From Nitrososphaerales archaeon (lineage in GTDB: Archaea > Thermoproteota > Nitrososphaeria > Nitrososphaerales > Nitrososphaeraceae), in assembly GCA_025451315.1 (NCBI GenBank), contig JANWKP010000046.1, positions 1 to 34,280 on the forward strand: DNA of 34,280 nt, written 5' to 3'. Below are positions 7,272 through 15,270 of this stretch, one piece after another. The position numbers were made by a program, and so were the translations under genes. Position 1 is the first letter of the stretch. Each line of letters begins with the position of its first letter. The notes under the pieces were generated by a model. The model saw only the letters and a list, made by a program, of their open reading frames with translations, was not told the DNA's origin and did no database searches.

Positions 7272-7793
7272 TTAAGTTTTCAACCAATCTATTGGAATAT
7301 CTTGGTAGATTCCATTAGGTAAGGTTCTTCTAATAGATATAGGCAACGCTTTTTTTTCTAATTCTTCGATAGCTAGAGAAATAGAACTTCTTGAGTTCAC
7401 ATCCCCTTTAATCATAAGAGGAGCGCCATATGATATCTGTAGAGAACGAGCACCAGTTATTCTAGCTTTTTCAAATCTTGTTAATCTTTTGGGGCCAATT
7501 AAAATTTCTTGGTCTTGACCAGTAATTTCTTTTAAAGTATATTCTGATTCTTCATATTCTACAAACTCTTCTTTACGTAAAGATTTTGGTTCTGGAGATG
7601 GTAGTTCTTCGGGTTCTTCTAATATCTTTTTATTTTTTGTACGGCTTTTTGTTGTTTTTATTTCAGATTTTGAACGTGCTTCTTTTTTCTTATTTTTGGA
7701 AGGTTTTATAACTGTGGTTTCCATTTTATTATTTTCTAATTTAGAATCCTCTAGGGTTTTATCAATATCTTTATTATTTAATTCCTCAACCAA
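7272..7793 (-). CDS. rpoK: DNA-directed RNA polymerase subunit K (Rpb6-like) with long N-terminal tail
   Basis: The C-terminal ~70 residues match RpoK/Rpb6, the subunit that clamps RpoA1: LTRFEKARITGARSLQISYGAP followed by IAIEEL-type helix (here LAIEELEKKALPISIRRTLP). The first ~100 residues form a Lys/Glu/Ser-rich, low-complexity, probably disordered tail with many acidic residues near 75-90. Archaeal RpoK is often only 60-90 residues, so this tail doubles its length; eukaryotic Rpb6 also has an acidic N-terminal tail. The start is TTG at 7791-7793; the next in-frame ATG lies about 23 codons inside and would still leave most of the tail. It heads the minus-strand block containing scpA, scpB and rps8e. 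Confidence 0.88.
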   Translation of the reverse strand: MVEELNNKDIDKTLEDSKLENNKMETTVIKPSKNKKKEARSKSEIKTTKSRTKNKKILEEPEELPSPEPKSLRKEEFVEYEESEYTLKEITGQDQEILIGPKRLTRFEKARITGARSLQISYGAPLMIKGDVNSRSSISLAIEELEKKALPISIRRTLPNGIYQDIPIDWLKT

Positions 7794-7876
7794 GAATACT
7801 GCAAAAGCTAATTTAAATATAATTAAACGTTACGAATTTAAGGTAATGGATTGCCAACCTTTATTAAGTAGTTATT

Positions 7877-8275
7877 ATGTCAAGTGAAAACAAATTTACA
7901 TCAGTATCTAGAATAGATATTAAGGTAATAATAAATAGGAAAGAAACTTTACATGGGCAGTTAATACGGCATTTATCTCCTCTTACTATATCTGAAATGT
8001 TAAGATCGATGCCTTTTCAGGGAGCAGTCCATTATAGTATGGATACATTCTGTTATATCCAAACACAATTAAATATAGGTCAAGAAAAATCTAGAAAAAA
8101 ATTTTCAAAGGGAGATATCACGTTAATGACCTCAAATGGAGCAATTTGTTTTTTTCTAAAAGATGCTTCTGTGGAATATTCTATGAATTATATTGGTAAA
8201 GTATCCTCAAAAATTGAAAAATTACTAAGTCTGCGATCCAATGATGAGCTAACTATAGCTTCAGACATTGACTAG
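7877..8275 (+). CDS. cyclophilin-like fold protein (COG2164-type)
   Basis: The 132-residue product resembles the archaeal cyclophilin-like family, a small beta-barrel fold related to cyclophilin whose biochemical role is unknown. The supporting pattern is a strand-rich layout with KGDITLMTSNGAICFFLKD, matching the family's GDVxYWPxGxAxCIFFG stretch, and an N-terminal region with basic residues. There is no membrane span. ATG is at 7877. It is divergent from rpoK (83 bp) and convergent with rps25e. Prolyl isomerase activity should not be assumed from the fold. Confidence 0.6.
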   Translation: MSSENKFTSVSRIDIKVIINRKETLHGQLIRHLSPLTISEMLRSMPFQGAVHYSMDTFCYIQTQLNIGQEKSRKKFSKGDITLMTSNGAICFFLKDASVEYSMNYIGKVSSKIEKLLSLRSNDELTIASDID

Positions 8276-8297
8276 ATTGTGGAACTAAAAAGTTTTG

Positions 8298-8621
8298 TCA
8301 AGTAGTATTGAGAGAGTATACTCTATGTCCACTATAGCCTCCAATGAGTTTAACCGAACCTTTAGATTCCAAATTTCTAATGTAGTTATTTGCGATTGAT
8401 ATTTTTACTCCTAATAATTTAGAAATAGATTGAGCAGTAATTGCCTTCATTCCTTTTATTATGTTTACATTATTGATATCATCTATAATTACAGAAGATT
8501 TATGTCGTTGACTCTTTACAAAAGGCTTAGCTTCATCTTTTTTCGGTTTGTTAGCTCCATCGCCTGGTTGTTGTCCTGTATTTTTAGTTGAACTTAATGT
8601 TTTTTTCTTTACTCCACCCAT
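8298..8621 (-). CDS. rps25e: 30S ribosomal protein S25e
   Basis: S25e is a small-subunit protein with a winged-helix fold. Residues ~45-107 match it: SSVIIDDINNVNIIKGMKAI, then TAQSISKLLGVKISIANNYI and a RNLESKGSVKLIGGYSGHRVYS end, which is the canonical C-terminus. Residues 1-44 are a Lys/Gly/Pro-rich flexible tail. ATG is at 8619-8621. A GGAGG lies about 15 nt upstream of the start, farther than optimal, and a TATA element lies at 8653-8662. The gene is divergent from the DNA ligase. Confidence 0.92.
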   Translation of the reverse strand: MGGVKKKTLSSTKNTGQQPGDGANKPKKDEAKPFVKSQRHKSSVIIDDINNVNIIKGMKAITAQSISKLLGVKISIANNYIRNLESKGSVKLIGGYSGHRVYSLNTT

Positions 8622-8652
8622 TTCAAATCTATTGATCCTCCTTTATGATATA

Positions 8653-8662
8653 TATTTTTATA
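8653..8662 (-). promoter_or_regulatory. TATA element for rps25e
   Basis: Minus-strand TATAAAAATA is centred about 36 nt before the ATG at 8621, in the shared divergent region with the ligase gene. Adjacent AT-rich sequence gives alternative TATA registers. Confidence 0.4.
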
Positions 8663-8687
8663 TTTTGTCATGAATATCTAAATCATA

Positions 8688-8697
8688 TTTTATAAAT
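8688..8697 (+). promoter_or_regulatory. TATA element for the DNA ligase gene
   Basis: TTTTATAAAT is centred about 29 nt upstream of the TTG at 8721, supporting that TTG as the start of a leaderless message. Confidence 0.5.
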
Positions 8698-8720
8698 AAT
8701 CAAATTATAAATTATGATTA

Positions 8721-10478
8721 TTGGATTTTTTAACTATAGCCGAAATTTTTGAAGATATGCAAAAGACCAGGAGCAGGTTAATCTTAATAGATCATTTAGT
8801 AATTCTTTTTAAGACTACCCCGGTAAATATCATTAAACAAGTAATTTATCTTCTACAAGGAAAACTTTCTTTAGCTTACGAAGGGGTCGAATTAGGTTTA
8901 GGAGAAAAATTAACTATTAAGGCAATAGCAGAATCATCTGGTAGGAGTGTTAAAGAAGTTGAGGATAAATATGGAATCGTTGGAGATTTGGGGGAAACTG
9001 CAAAAGAAATTGCAAAATTTAAATATCAAAAGACACTATTGAGTGAACAAATTACTGTAGAAAGAGTATTCCTAACCTTTGAAAAGATAGCAAAATCAAC
9101 AGGTTCACTATCTCAAATTATAAAATTGCGTTTAGTAAGTAGTTTATTAAATGATGCAACTCCACTAGAGAGTAAATATATTATAAAATTTCTGCTAGGC
9201 ACTTTGAGATTAGGAATCGCGGAGTATTCTATAATAGATGCTTTGTCAATAGCTTCTACAGGAAATAAAATCAACCGAAAAAAGATAGAAGAAACTTATA
9301 ATGTTTACACTGATCTAGGAACGATTGCCGAAATATTATTTAAGAAAAATTTAGAAGGTTTAAATGAACTACAAATAACACCACTCAAACCTATTCGACC
9401 GATGCTAGCCGAACGAATAACTGATCCTACAGAAGCATTAAAAAAAACGAATGGCGCAATAGCTTGTGAGTTTAAACTTGATGGCGAAAGAGTCCAAATT
9501 CATAAAGATGGATCTGAAATACAATTATTTTCCAGAAGCCTAGAGAAAATAACTAATCATTATCCTGACATTGTGGAGGTAATAAAAAAATACCAGATCC
9601 ACAAATGTATTTTAGAAGCGGAAATTGTATCATTTGATTTAGAGTCTAAAAAAATTCAACCATTTCAGGAATTAATGCATAGAAAAAGAAAGCATAACAT
9701 AAATGACGTTCTCTTAAAGTATCCAGTTAAGGTATTTTTATTTGACATCCTATATTTAGAAGGAGACAATCTGACTAAATATGAATATACCAAAAGAAGA
9801 AAGATTTTAGAATCTATAGTTAGTGAAAATAAGCACAACACTATAGCATTAGTAAACCAAATCGTCTCATCAAAATTAAACCAAATAGAGAATTTTTTTC
9901 GTAAGGCTAAAGAGGCTGGTTGTGAAGGATTGATGTTAAAGCAATTAGATAGTAAATATCGAGCAGGTGCAAGGGAATTCCTATGGATGAAACTAAAAAA
10001 AGAATATGATAATAGAATAGGTGATAGTTTGGACCTTACAGTAATTGGAGCATTATTAGGTAAAGGAAAGCGTACAGGCTACTATGGAGCTCTATTATTA
10101 GCGGTTTATGACAAAAATTCTGATACTTTTCAAAGTGTTTGTAAAGTTGGTACAGGTTTTTCTGATCGAGATTTAGAACTTATTTATAATGAACTAAAAA
10201 ATTACGTTGTTGAGGAGAAGTATTATAATGTGAATAGTTCTATGAAAATGGATATATGGTTTAATCCTAAACTGGTTCTCGAAATCAGAGCGTCTGAGAT
10301 TACCATTAGTCCTTCACATACAGCTGCTTATGGAATAATACGTAAAAATTTTGGATTGGCATTGCGATTTCCAAAATATTCCAGAAAAATACGATTTGAC
10401 AAAAAACCAGAAGATTCTACTACTTCGAGTGAATTAATAGAACTATATAAAAGACAAGTTAAACAGAACAAATTTTAA
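8721..10478 (+). CDS. lig: ATP-dependent DNA ligase
   Basis: This 585-residue enzyme seals nicks using ATP in replication and repair. Its N-terminal ~220 residues are the helical DNA-binding domain of archaeal/eukaryotic ligases. The adenylation motif CEFKLDGER places the nucleotide-binding Lys at residue 252. Later motifs include EAEIVSFD, the EGLMLK loop (here CEGLMLKQLDSKYRAG) and WMKLKKEY near residue 430. The C-terminal OB fold ends near GLALRFPKYSRKIRFDK. Length is typical of archaeal replicative ligases. The start is TTG at 8721; a stop lies two codons upstream in frame, so no earlier start exists. Confidence 0.95.
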   Translation: MDFLTIAEIFEDMQKTRSRLILIDHLVILFKTTPVNIIKQVIYLLQGKLSLAYEGVELGLGEKLTIKAIAESSGRSVKEVEDKYGIVGDLGETAKEIAKFKYQKTLLSEQITVERVFLTFEKIAKSTGSLSQIIKLRLVSSLLNDATPLESKYIIKFLLGTLRLGIAEYSIIDALSIASTGNKINRKKIEETYNVYTDLGTIAEILFKKNLEGLNELQITPLKPIRPMLAERITDPTEALKKTNGAIACEFKLDGERVQIHKDGSEIQLFSRSLEKITNHYPDIVEVIKKYQIHKCILEAEIVSFDLESKKIQPFQELMHRKRKHNINDVLLKYPVKVFLFDILYLEGDNLTKYEYTKRRKILESIVSENKHNTIALVNQIVSSKLNQIENFFRKAKEAGCEGLMLKQLDSKYRAGAREFLWMKLKKEYDNRIGDSLDLTVIGALLGKGKRTGYYGALLLAVYDKNSDTFQSVCKVGTGFSDRDLELIYNELKNYVVEEKYYNVNSSMKMDIWFNPKLVLEIRASEITISPSHTAAYGIIRKNFGLALRFPKYSRKIRFDKKPEDSTTSSELIELYKRQVKQNKF

Positions 10479-10813
10479 TGTAGTTACTTTTTATTCATTA
10501 TCATTCTAATACTAAATTTATAAATTTAATGACTATATAAAATAAACTTTTTCCTTCTTTTTGATAATAATTTCATACACCAACAATAACCATCTTGATG
10601 GAAATTATAAATAACCAGCTATGATCTTATTTTAAAACGATAAAAGTATTGCCAAATATTTCATAAATTTCAGATAAAAAAGTAGGAATGTTAGTCACTG
10701 TTGCTTTAAAAATATATGCAATATTAATCAAATATGTATATAAAGTCACATATTTTTACTCGTATCTGGTAATTAAGTTCAATATTAAAAACTAAAGGAG
10801 GCTATGAATGGGA
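10479..10813. other. intergenic stretch with two TATA-like elements
   Basis: This 335-bp gap lies between the converging ends of the ligase and a small zinc-finger gene. It holds TATA-like elements CTATATAAAATA near 10533 and GTATATAAAG at 10736-10745, both on the plus strand. No gene longer than 25 codons was seen. The second element precedes GGAGG (10797-10801) and a tiny ATG frame at 10808. Confidence 0.4.
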
Positions 10814-10960
10814 TCAATTCTCTTCTTTATTATTCTTAGTTGGCTTAAGAGGAGGTGGCAACTTTTCTAATTTATGTGTAGGATTCGCAAGATAATGACG
10901 AGAAGCTCCTTCACCAGAAAGGACGATATTACATTCTAAACATTTGTATTTTATAGCCAT
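10814..10960 (-). CDS. 48-residue zinc-finger microprotein
   Basis: A 48-residue frame starts with ATG at 10958-10960 and stops with TGA at 10814-10816. It encodes MAIKYKCLECNIVLSGEG at its start. C7, C10, H22 and H29 make a C2H2-like zinc site (C-x2-C-x11-H-x6-H). The rest is a Pro/Lys/Asn/Glu-rich tail. Tiny single-finger proteins of this kind are common in Nitrososphaeria (general knowledge), with unknown or regulatory roles. It lies upstream of and in the same direction as no close partner; the aCPSF1 gene downstream-facing start is not linked. The metal-site spacing makes it more credible than a random frame. Confidence 0.62.
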   Translation of the reverse strand: MAIKYKCLECNIVLSGEGASRHYLANPTHKLEKLPPPLKPTKNNKEEN

Positions 10961-11050
10961 AATCCAGCCCAGAATTAAGTGTGCACACTTACCTAAAAAG
11001 TCTACTGTTTATACTAAATTAGTAAAAAAATTAAGAAAATTAATATTTAA

Positions 11051-13129
11051 TTATCTTAATTTTAGAATTTCTCGATTATCTGGTACTGAGGATCTTATAC
11101 CTAGTTTATTATAAATTGTACTTGCGGTATTTTCAGACTTACTTCGTTCCCCATGATTAACTAGTACTCGCTTGGGTTTGATTCGAGAAACGAAACTCAA
11201 TATTTGGTTAAAATCACTATGTCCGCTAAATCCATCAATCTTTTGAGTTTTACACTTTAATGGGATAACTTTGACTTTACCATTTTTATCCATCATACTA
11301 ACCTCATTTGTATTTCCATCAAGCATTCTTCTCCCTAAAGTGCCATTGATTTGGTATGAAACAAATATCATTTTATTATTCTCTTTTGTTGCTATTTCTT
11401 TAAAATATTCAACAGAAGGACCACCTTCTAACATACCTGATGTAGCCATTATTATAGCTGGATTCTGGTCCTTTAATACTTCATCTCTTTTTCCCCATCC
11501 GTTAACTACGGTAAAATATTCTGATTGGAATGGGTTAATTCCGTGAGAAACAGATCTCCTTACATCTTGGCCAAGGTAATGAGCATAAGACATATGTATA
11601 GCACTGGCCTCAGAAATCATTCCCTCAATATATATAGGAGATTCTATCAATCGCCCATCCTTCATTTCTTTATCTAGAACTAACATTATCTCTTGTGCAC
11701 GCCCAACCGCTGGAACTGGAATAAGAACTTTGCCACCACTTGTCAATGTTTTGTTTATAGTCTCCGTGAAACTATTGTATACTATACCTTGGTCCGGCAT
11801 GATATCACTAGAAGCTCCATACGTACTTTCAGTGATCAAAGTTTCTACCCTTGGATAATTTGAAACAGCACTATCTAATAACTGAGTTTTAGCATATTTA
11901 TAGTCACCAGAATAAAGAATATTATGAGCACCTGAAATATTTATATGTACAGTTGCACTTCCCATAATGTGACCTGCGTTATTGAGCGTAATTGTAATAT
12001 CTGGTGAAATATCGGTAGGTTTTCCGTAAGGTAATGTGATACAATGTTTGATTATTTCATTTATATCTCGTACCTCATAGGGACAATAAACACCATTATT
12101 TTGTGCTATTTTTACAGAATCTGATTGAAGCAGATTCATTAAAGGTAACGTGGGCTCAGTACAATAAACTGGACCGTCATATCCATATTTAAATAATGTT
12201 GGTAAAAACCCTTGATGGTCTATATGAGCATGACTAATTATTATTGCATCTAAATCCTCCAATTTAAAATCAAACCAATCGATCCTTGGATACGCATCAA
12301 TGGCATTATTCTCACCTGGATTAATTCCACAATCTAACATAATTTTACTCTCAGAAGTTACAACAATAAAACAAGATCTTCCCACTTGTTTTACTCCACC
12401 GAGACAGAAAATATAAACTTCCTTGTTATTCCAAGTTTTACTTTGTTTATCAATAACTGAAGCTCGTTCCAAGAGATTTTCACTTTCTACATTCTCATCT
12501 CCCTTCTTGATTAATGGCTCTCGAAAAACTCTTTTGCCTAATTCACGAAAAAAGTTAGTACGTTCTTTGGATGAACTTTTTAAAACTGTGTGTATATTGT
12601 TTATACTCATAGATGGTATATGTGGAGAACGTCGAAGGTGTGTTATCCAGCCTGTCGATTGAGCAATATTTATTATAGTTTCAGAAATAACTGATTCCGG
12701 CTTATTAACCTCTAATATTACTTCGCCTGTCGCATCATCACAAAATACAGCTGAAACGATCACATCTCTGGGTAAGATTTTGGAAACAATAGATCTGGTC
12801 TCGTCTTCTTGAAGCCTGATTGATTGATCTGTTCTTACTATAAATCTTTTTTTTAAGGTTTTGGATAGAGAGGATAAATAATATGTTAATTCTGTTAGAG
12901 AAAACCTAGGATTTTTTGTATACAAAGCAATATTTGGTCCTTCAAATCTAGCGGTAGTAATTTGTGACTCTTTTGGGATGGACTCAAAAATAGTTTTTAT
13001 TATGGCTTCCTCATCTTTAACATATCTAGGATTCTTAAAACCTTTATTAAGAGAATCATTTTTAGTTTGATTATTTAATGATTTATTACAATTGTTTTTA
13101 ACACTGTCATTTCCATTATTTTTTTTCAT
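11051..13129 (-). CDS. fttA: aCPSF1/FttA-type beta-CASP ribonuclease (transcription termination factor)
   Basis: This archaeal CPSF73 homologue cuts nascent RNA and releases RNA polymerase at U-rich 3' ends. Residues ~40-190 are two KH-like RNA-binding domains. The metallo-beta-lactamase core follows, with SHAHIDHQG near residue 300, a GHIMGSATVHI strand near 393 and YSGDYKY near 412. The beta-CASP domain spans ~450-620 and the C-terminal motifs include GFSGHSDF and NHGERSKSE. All metal-binding histidines and aspartates expected for an active enzyme are visible. The chosen start is ATG at 13127-13129 (692 aa); an in-frame TTG at 13136-13138 would add three residues. A minus-strand TATA-like ATATATAG is near 13165. 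Confidence 0.93.
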   Translation of the reverse strand: MKKNNGNDSVKNNCNKSLNNQTKNDSLNKGFKNPRYVKDEEAIIKTIFESIPKESQITTARFEGPNIALYTKNPRFSLTELTYYLSSLSKTLKKRFIVRTDQSIRLQEDETRSIVSKILPRDVIVSAVFCDDATGEVILEVNKPESVISETIINIAQSTGWITHLRRSPHIPSMSINNIHTVLKSSSKERTNFFRELGKRVFREPLIKKGDENVESENLLERASVIDKQSKTWNNKEVYIFCLGGVKQVGRSCFIVVTSESKIMLDCGINPGENNAIDAYPRIDWFDFKLEDLDAIIISHAHIDHQGFLPTLFKYGYDGPVYCTEPTLPLMNLLQSDSVKIAQNNGVYCPYEVRDINEIIKHCITLPYGKPTDISPDITITLNNAGHIMGSATVHINISGAHNILYSGDYKYAKTQLLDSAVSNYPRVETLITESTYGASSDIMPDQGIVYNSFTETINKTLTSGGKVLIPVPAVGRAQEIMLVLDKEMKDGRLIESPIYIEGMISEASAIHMSYAHYLGQDVRRSVSHGINPFQSEYFTVVNGWGKRDEVLKDQNPAIIMATSGMLEGGPSVEYFKEIATKENNKMIFVSYQINGTLGRRMLDGNTNEVSMMDKNGKVKVIPLKCKTQKIDGFSGHSDFNQILSFVSRIKPKRVLVNHGERSKSENTASTIYNKLGIRSSVPDNREILKLR

Positions 13130-13294
13130 ATTGATCAAATTTTTTCTTTTATTCGAAGACCAACTATATATCTATTTTAAAATAAAGTAGAACAAACATA
13201 CGTTGAATCCTATATATTATTTGTATTTCCGTTATAAAGGTTTAGTCATATATTATTTCAGTTATAGTAAGATCAAATATTTTATTATTATCTT

Positions 13295-14518
13295 TCATCT
13301 TAAAACCCATGGCAAAGAAAATGATAATATCACAATTATTACAAAAACGATACTTAAGATTGTAAAAGGCTTTATTTTGCTTTTAGTTTTTATTTTGTTT
13401 TCGAGCAACGTACCATACCACTGACCACCATCCAACATAGTAATAGGAAGTGCATTGAATATCCCTACATTAAAATTAATAAACCAAATCCAAAAAAGTA
13501 AATTTGCAATAATTGGAAATGTAGGACCAAAAATGCTTGAAGAGTAGAAAGATGCCATAGTATCAGAATAAGGAACGAGACTTTGCTGCAATGTAGGAGG
13601 CATAAGAATCGCCAATGGATTAGTCAAAAAAAGATTTTTGTAATTATCTAGTACCAATCCAGGATCAAAAAAAGCATCTGTAAGTGTAACTCCTAAGATA
13701 CCTTTACTTTCTGGAATAGATGCAGGAAGTTCAACAGACTTCGTTTGTTCTTTCTTGTCTTCTGATATCCATTGCATTTGTATTGTAGTGCCTAAATTAT
13801 CTCTCAAGATTTTCCTAAGTTCTTGAACATCCTCTATTGGTTCAGCATTGATGTAAGTAATAATAGAATTCTTCGAAAGACCTATAGATTTGGCCAAAGA
13901 ATTTTCTCCAATACTCAAAACTGTAATGCCAGTCTCATCACCTTGAATATTAGAAACGGGAGTGAGAGAGGATACCAAAAGAAAAAGTAATCCAAAAGAG
14001 ATCCCTGCAAGAACCATATTGTTCAAGGGACCTGCAGTAAGAATGGCACTTTTTTGTTTAAACGTTGTTCTATTTAATTCATCTTGTTGAATATTTACAA
14101 ATGCACCTATTGGTATTCCTAGAAATAATACAATGCCTGTTGATTCTACTTTAGTATTATAGACTCTGGCAACAATACCATGACCCGCTTCATGAATTAT
14201 AATTGTAACAACTAATCCAATCCAGCCATAAGTCCAAGGTAGAATCGGATTCAATCCTGGAATCAACAAATTACCTTGTGGTCCAATTTCACGAATACCC
14301 TCCCTAGCAGAATCATTAGAAAATAATACCAAAAGAGAACCCATGATTAAAAAAACAGCTAATGCAGTTATCAAAGGCATTAAGTAAATATTGAAAGAAG
14401 CGTAAATCTTACCTAAACGTGAATTTGCCACCCTGTCAAAAAACCGTAAGCCAAACGGAGTATGTATTAATATCAAAGGCAATTTTAGTTCATAATTAAT
14501 CCCTAGATTTTTTTGCAA
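13295..14518 (-). CDS. site-2 protease (M50 family) with PDZ domain
   Basis: This 407-residue intramembrane zinc metalloprotease has the catalytic IIIHEAGHGIVARVYN motif near residue 108 and the second motif MLDGGQWYGTLLE near 363, which supplies the third zinc ligand. Between them lie membrane spans and a PDZ domain (about residues 195-285) that senses substrate. N-terminal spans cover residues 45-70 and 95-115, and the C-terminus ends with another span. Family members cleave membrane-bound regulators or signal-peptide remnants; the substrate here is unknown. The start is TTG at 14516-14518, since no ATG precedes the first conserved segment (ELKLPLILIHTPFGLRFFDR). It is divergent from the glycosylase gene, with a TATTTAAAT element between. 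Confidence 0.9.
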   Translation of the reverse strand: MQKNLGINYELKLPLILIHTPFGLRFFDRVANSRLGKIYASFNIYLMPLITALAVFLIMGSLLVLFSNDSAREGIREIGPQGNLLIPGLNPILPWTYGWIGLVVTIIIHEAGHGIVARVYNTKVESTGIVLFLGIPIGAFVNIQQDELNRTTFKQKSAILTAGPLNNMVLAGISFGLLFLLVSSLTPVSNIQGDETGITVLSIGENSLAKSIGLSKNSIITYINAEPIEDVQELRKILRDNLGTTIQMQWISEDKKEQTKSVELPASIPESKGILGVTLTDAFFDPGLVLDNYKNLFLTNPLAILMPPTLQQSLVPYSDTMASFYSSSIFGPTFPIIANLLFWIWFINFNVGIFNALPITMLDGGQWYGTLLENKIKTKSKIKPFTILSIVFVIIVILSFSLPWVLR

Positions 14519-14610
14519 ACAAAATTAGTAGTACCAGAGACTATTTAAATCAATCATTACTTACAGTAATACTAAATCTATTAATAATTTTATTTGCAAA
14601 ACTAATTTTA

Positions 14611-15270
14611 TTGGATCATATTCTTTTAAATGAAAATTTTTTTTCGAGGAATACCAATGTGGTGGCCAAAAATCTAATAGGAAAAAGACTGGTAAAGATT
14701 ATTCGAAATGAGAATAAAAAAATAAGGCTAGTAGGTATGATTGTAGAAACAGAGGCGTATGGTTACAAAAGTGATGAAGCAAGTCACGCATATAGAGGAA
14801 TGACCAAAAGAAATCGGGTAATGTTTGGTCCTGTGGGAAGGTCATATGTGTATTTCACTTATGGAAATCATTATTGTTTCAATGTAACTGCAAAATCCAA
14901 AAATCAAATTGCAGGTGCCGTATTAATACGAGCATTACAACCAGAAGAAGGAATTCAGTACATGAAAGATTATAGGAATATAAATGATCTAAAACTATTA
15001 ACAAATGGACCTGGAAGAATAACTCAAGCATTTTGCATAAATAAACAACATAATGATTATGATTTAACGGATATAAGTAACGACTTGTATATTGAGAAAG
15101 GGTTTAATCCTAATTTAGTATTAGCTACTAAAAGAATTGGTATAAAAAAATCAATGCATGAGTATTGGAGATACATATTAGCATCTAAAGAAGAAAATGT
15201 AATTCAATTAAATAAATTTGTATCCAACAAAAAGGAAAATATTCACTATCAAATTTGTAAGTTATTATAG
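14611..15270 (+). CDS. mpg: 3-methyladenine DNA glycosylase (AAG/MPG family)
   Basis: This family removes alkylated and deaminated purines as the first step of base-excision repair. The 219-residue product has the N-terminal LNENFFSRNTNVVAKNLIGK segment, the catalytic-side ETEAYGYKSDEASHAYRG motif with the water-activating Glu, the nucleotide-intercalating tyrosine region YVYFTYGNHYCFNV, and GPGRITQAFCINKQHN near the C-terminus. The start is TTG at 14611; the conserved N-terminus would be lost with any later ATG. Its 3' end overlaps the converging glycosyltransferase gene by six bases. Length fits the family. Confidence 0.9.
   Translation: MDHILLNENFFSRNTNVVAKNLIGKRLVKIIRNENKKIRLVGMIVETEAYGYKSDEASHAYRGMTKRNRVMFGPVGRSYVYFTYGNHYCFNVTAKSKNQIAGAVLIRALQPEEGIQYMKDYRNINDLKLLTNGPGRITQAFCINKQHNDYDLTDISNDLYIEKGFNPNLVLATKRIGIKKSMHEYWRYILASKEENVIQLNKFVSNKKENIHYQICKLL

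Noticed and set aside
11271-11546. 91-codon plus-strand frame inside the aCPSF1 gene
   Set aside because: It lies wholly opposite conserved beta-CASP sequence and has no motif.
13203-13424. 73-codon plus-strand hydrophobic frame
   Set aside because: Its second half is antisense to the site-2 protease C-terminus; hydrophobicity comes from AT-rich antisense sequence.
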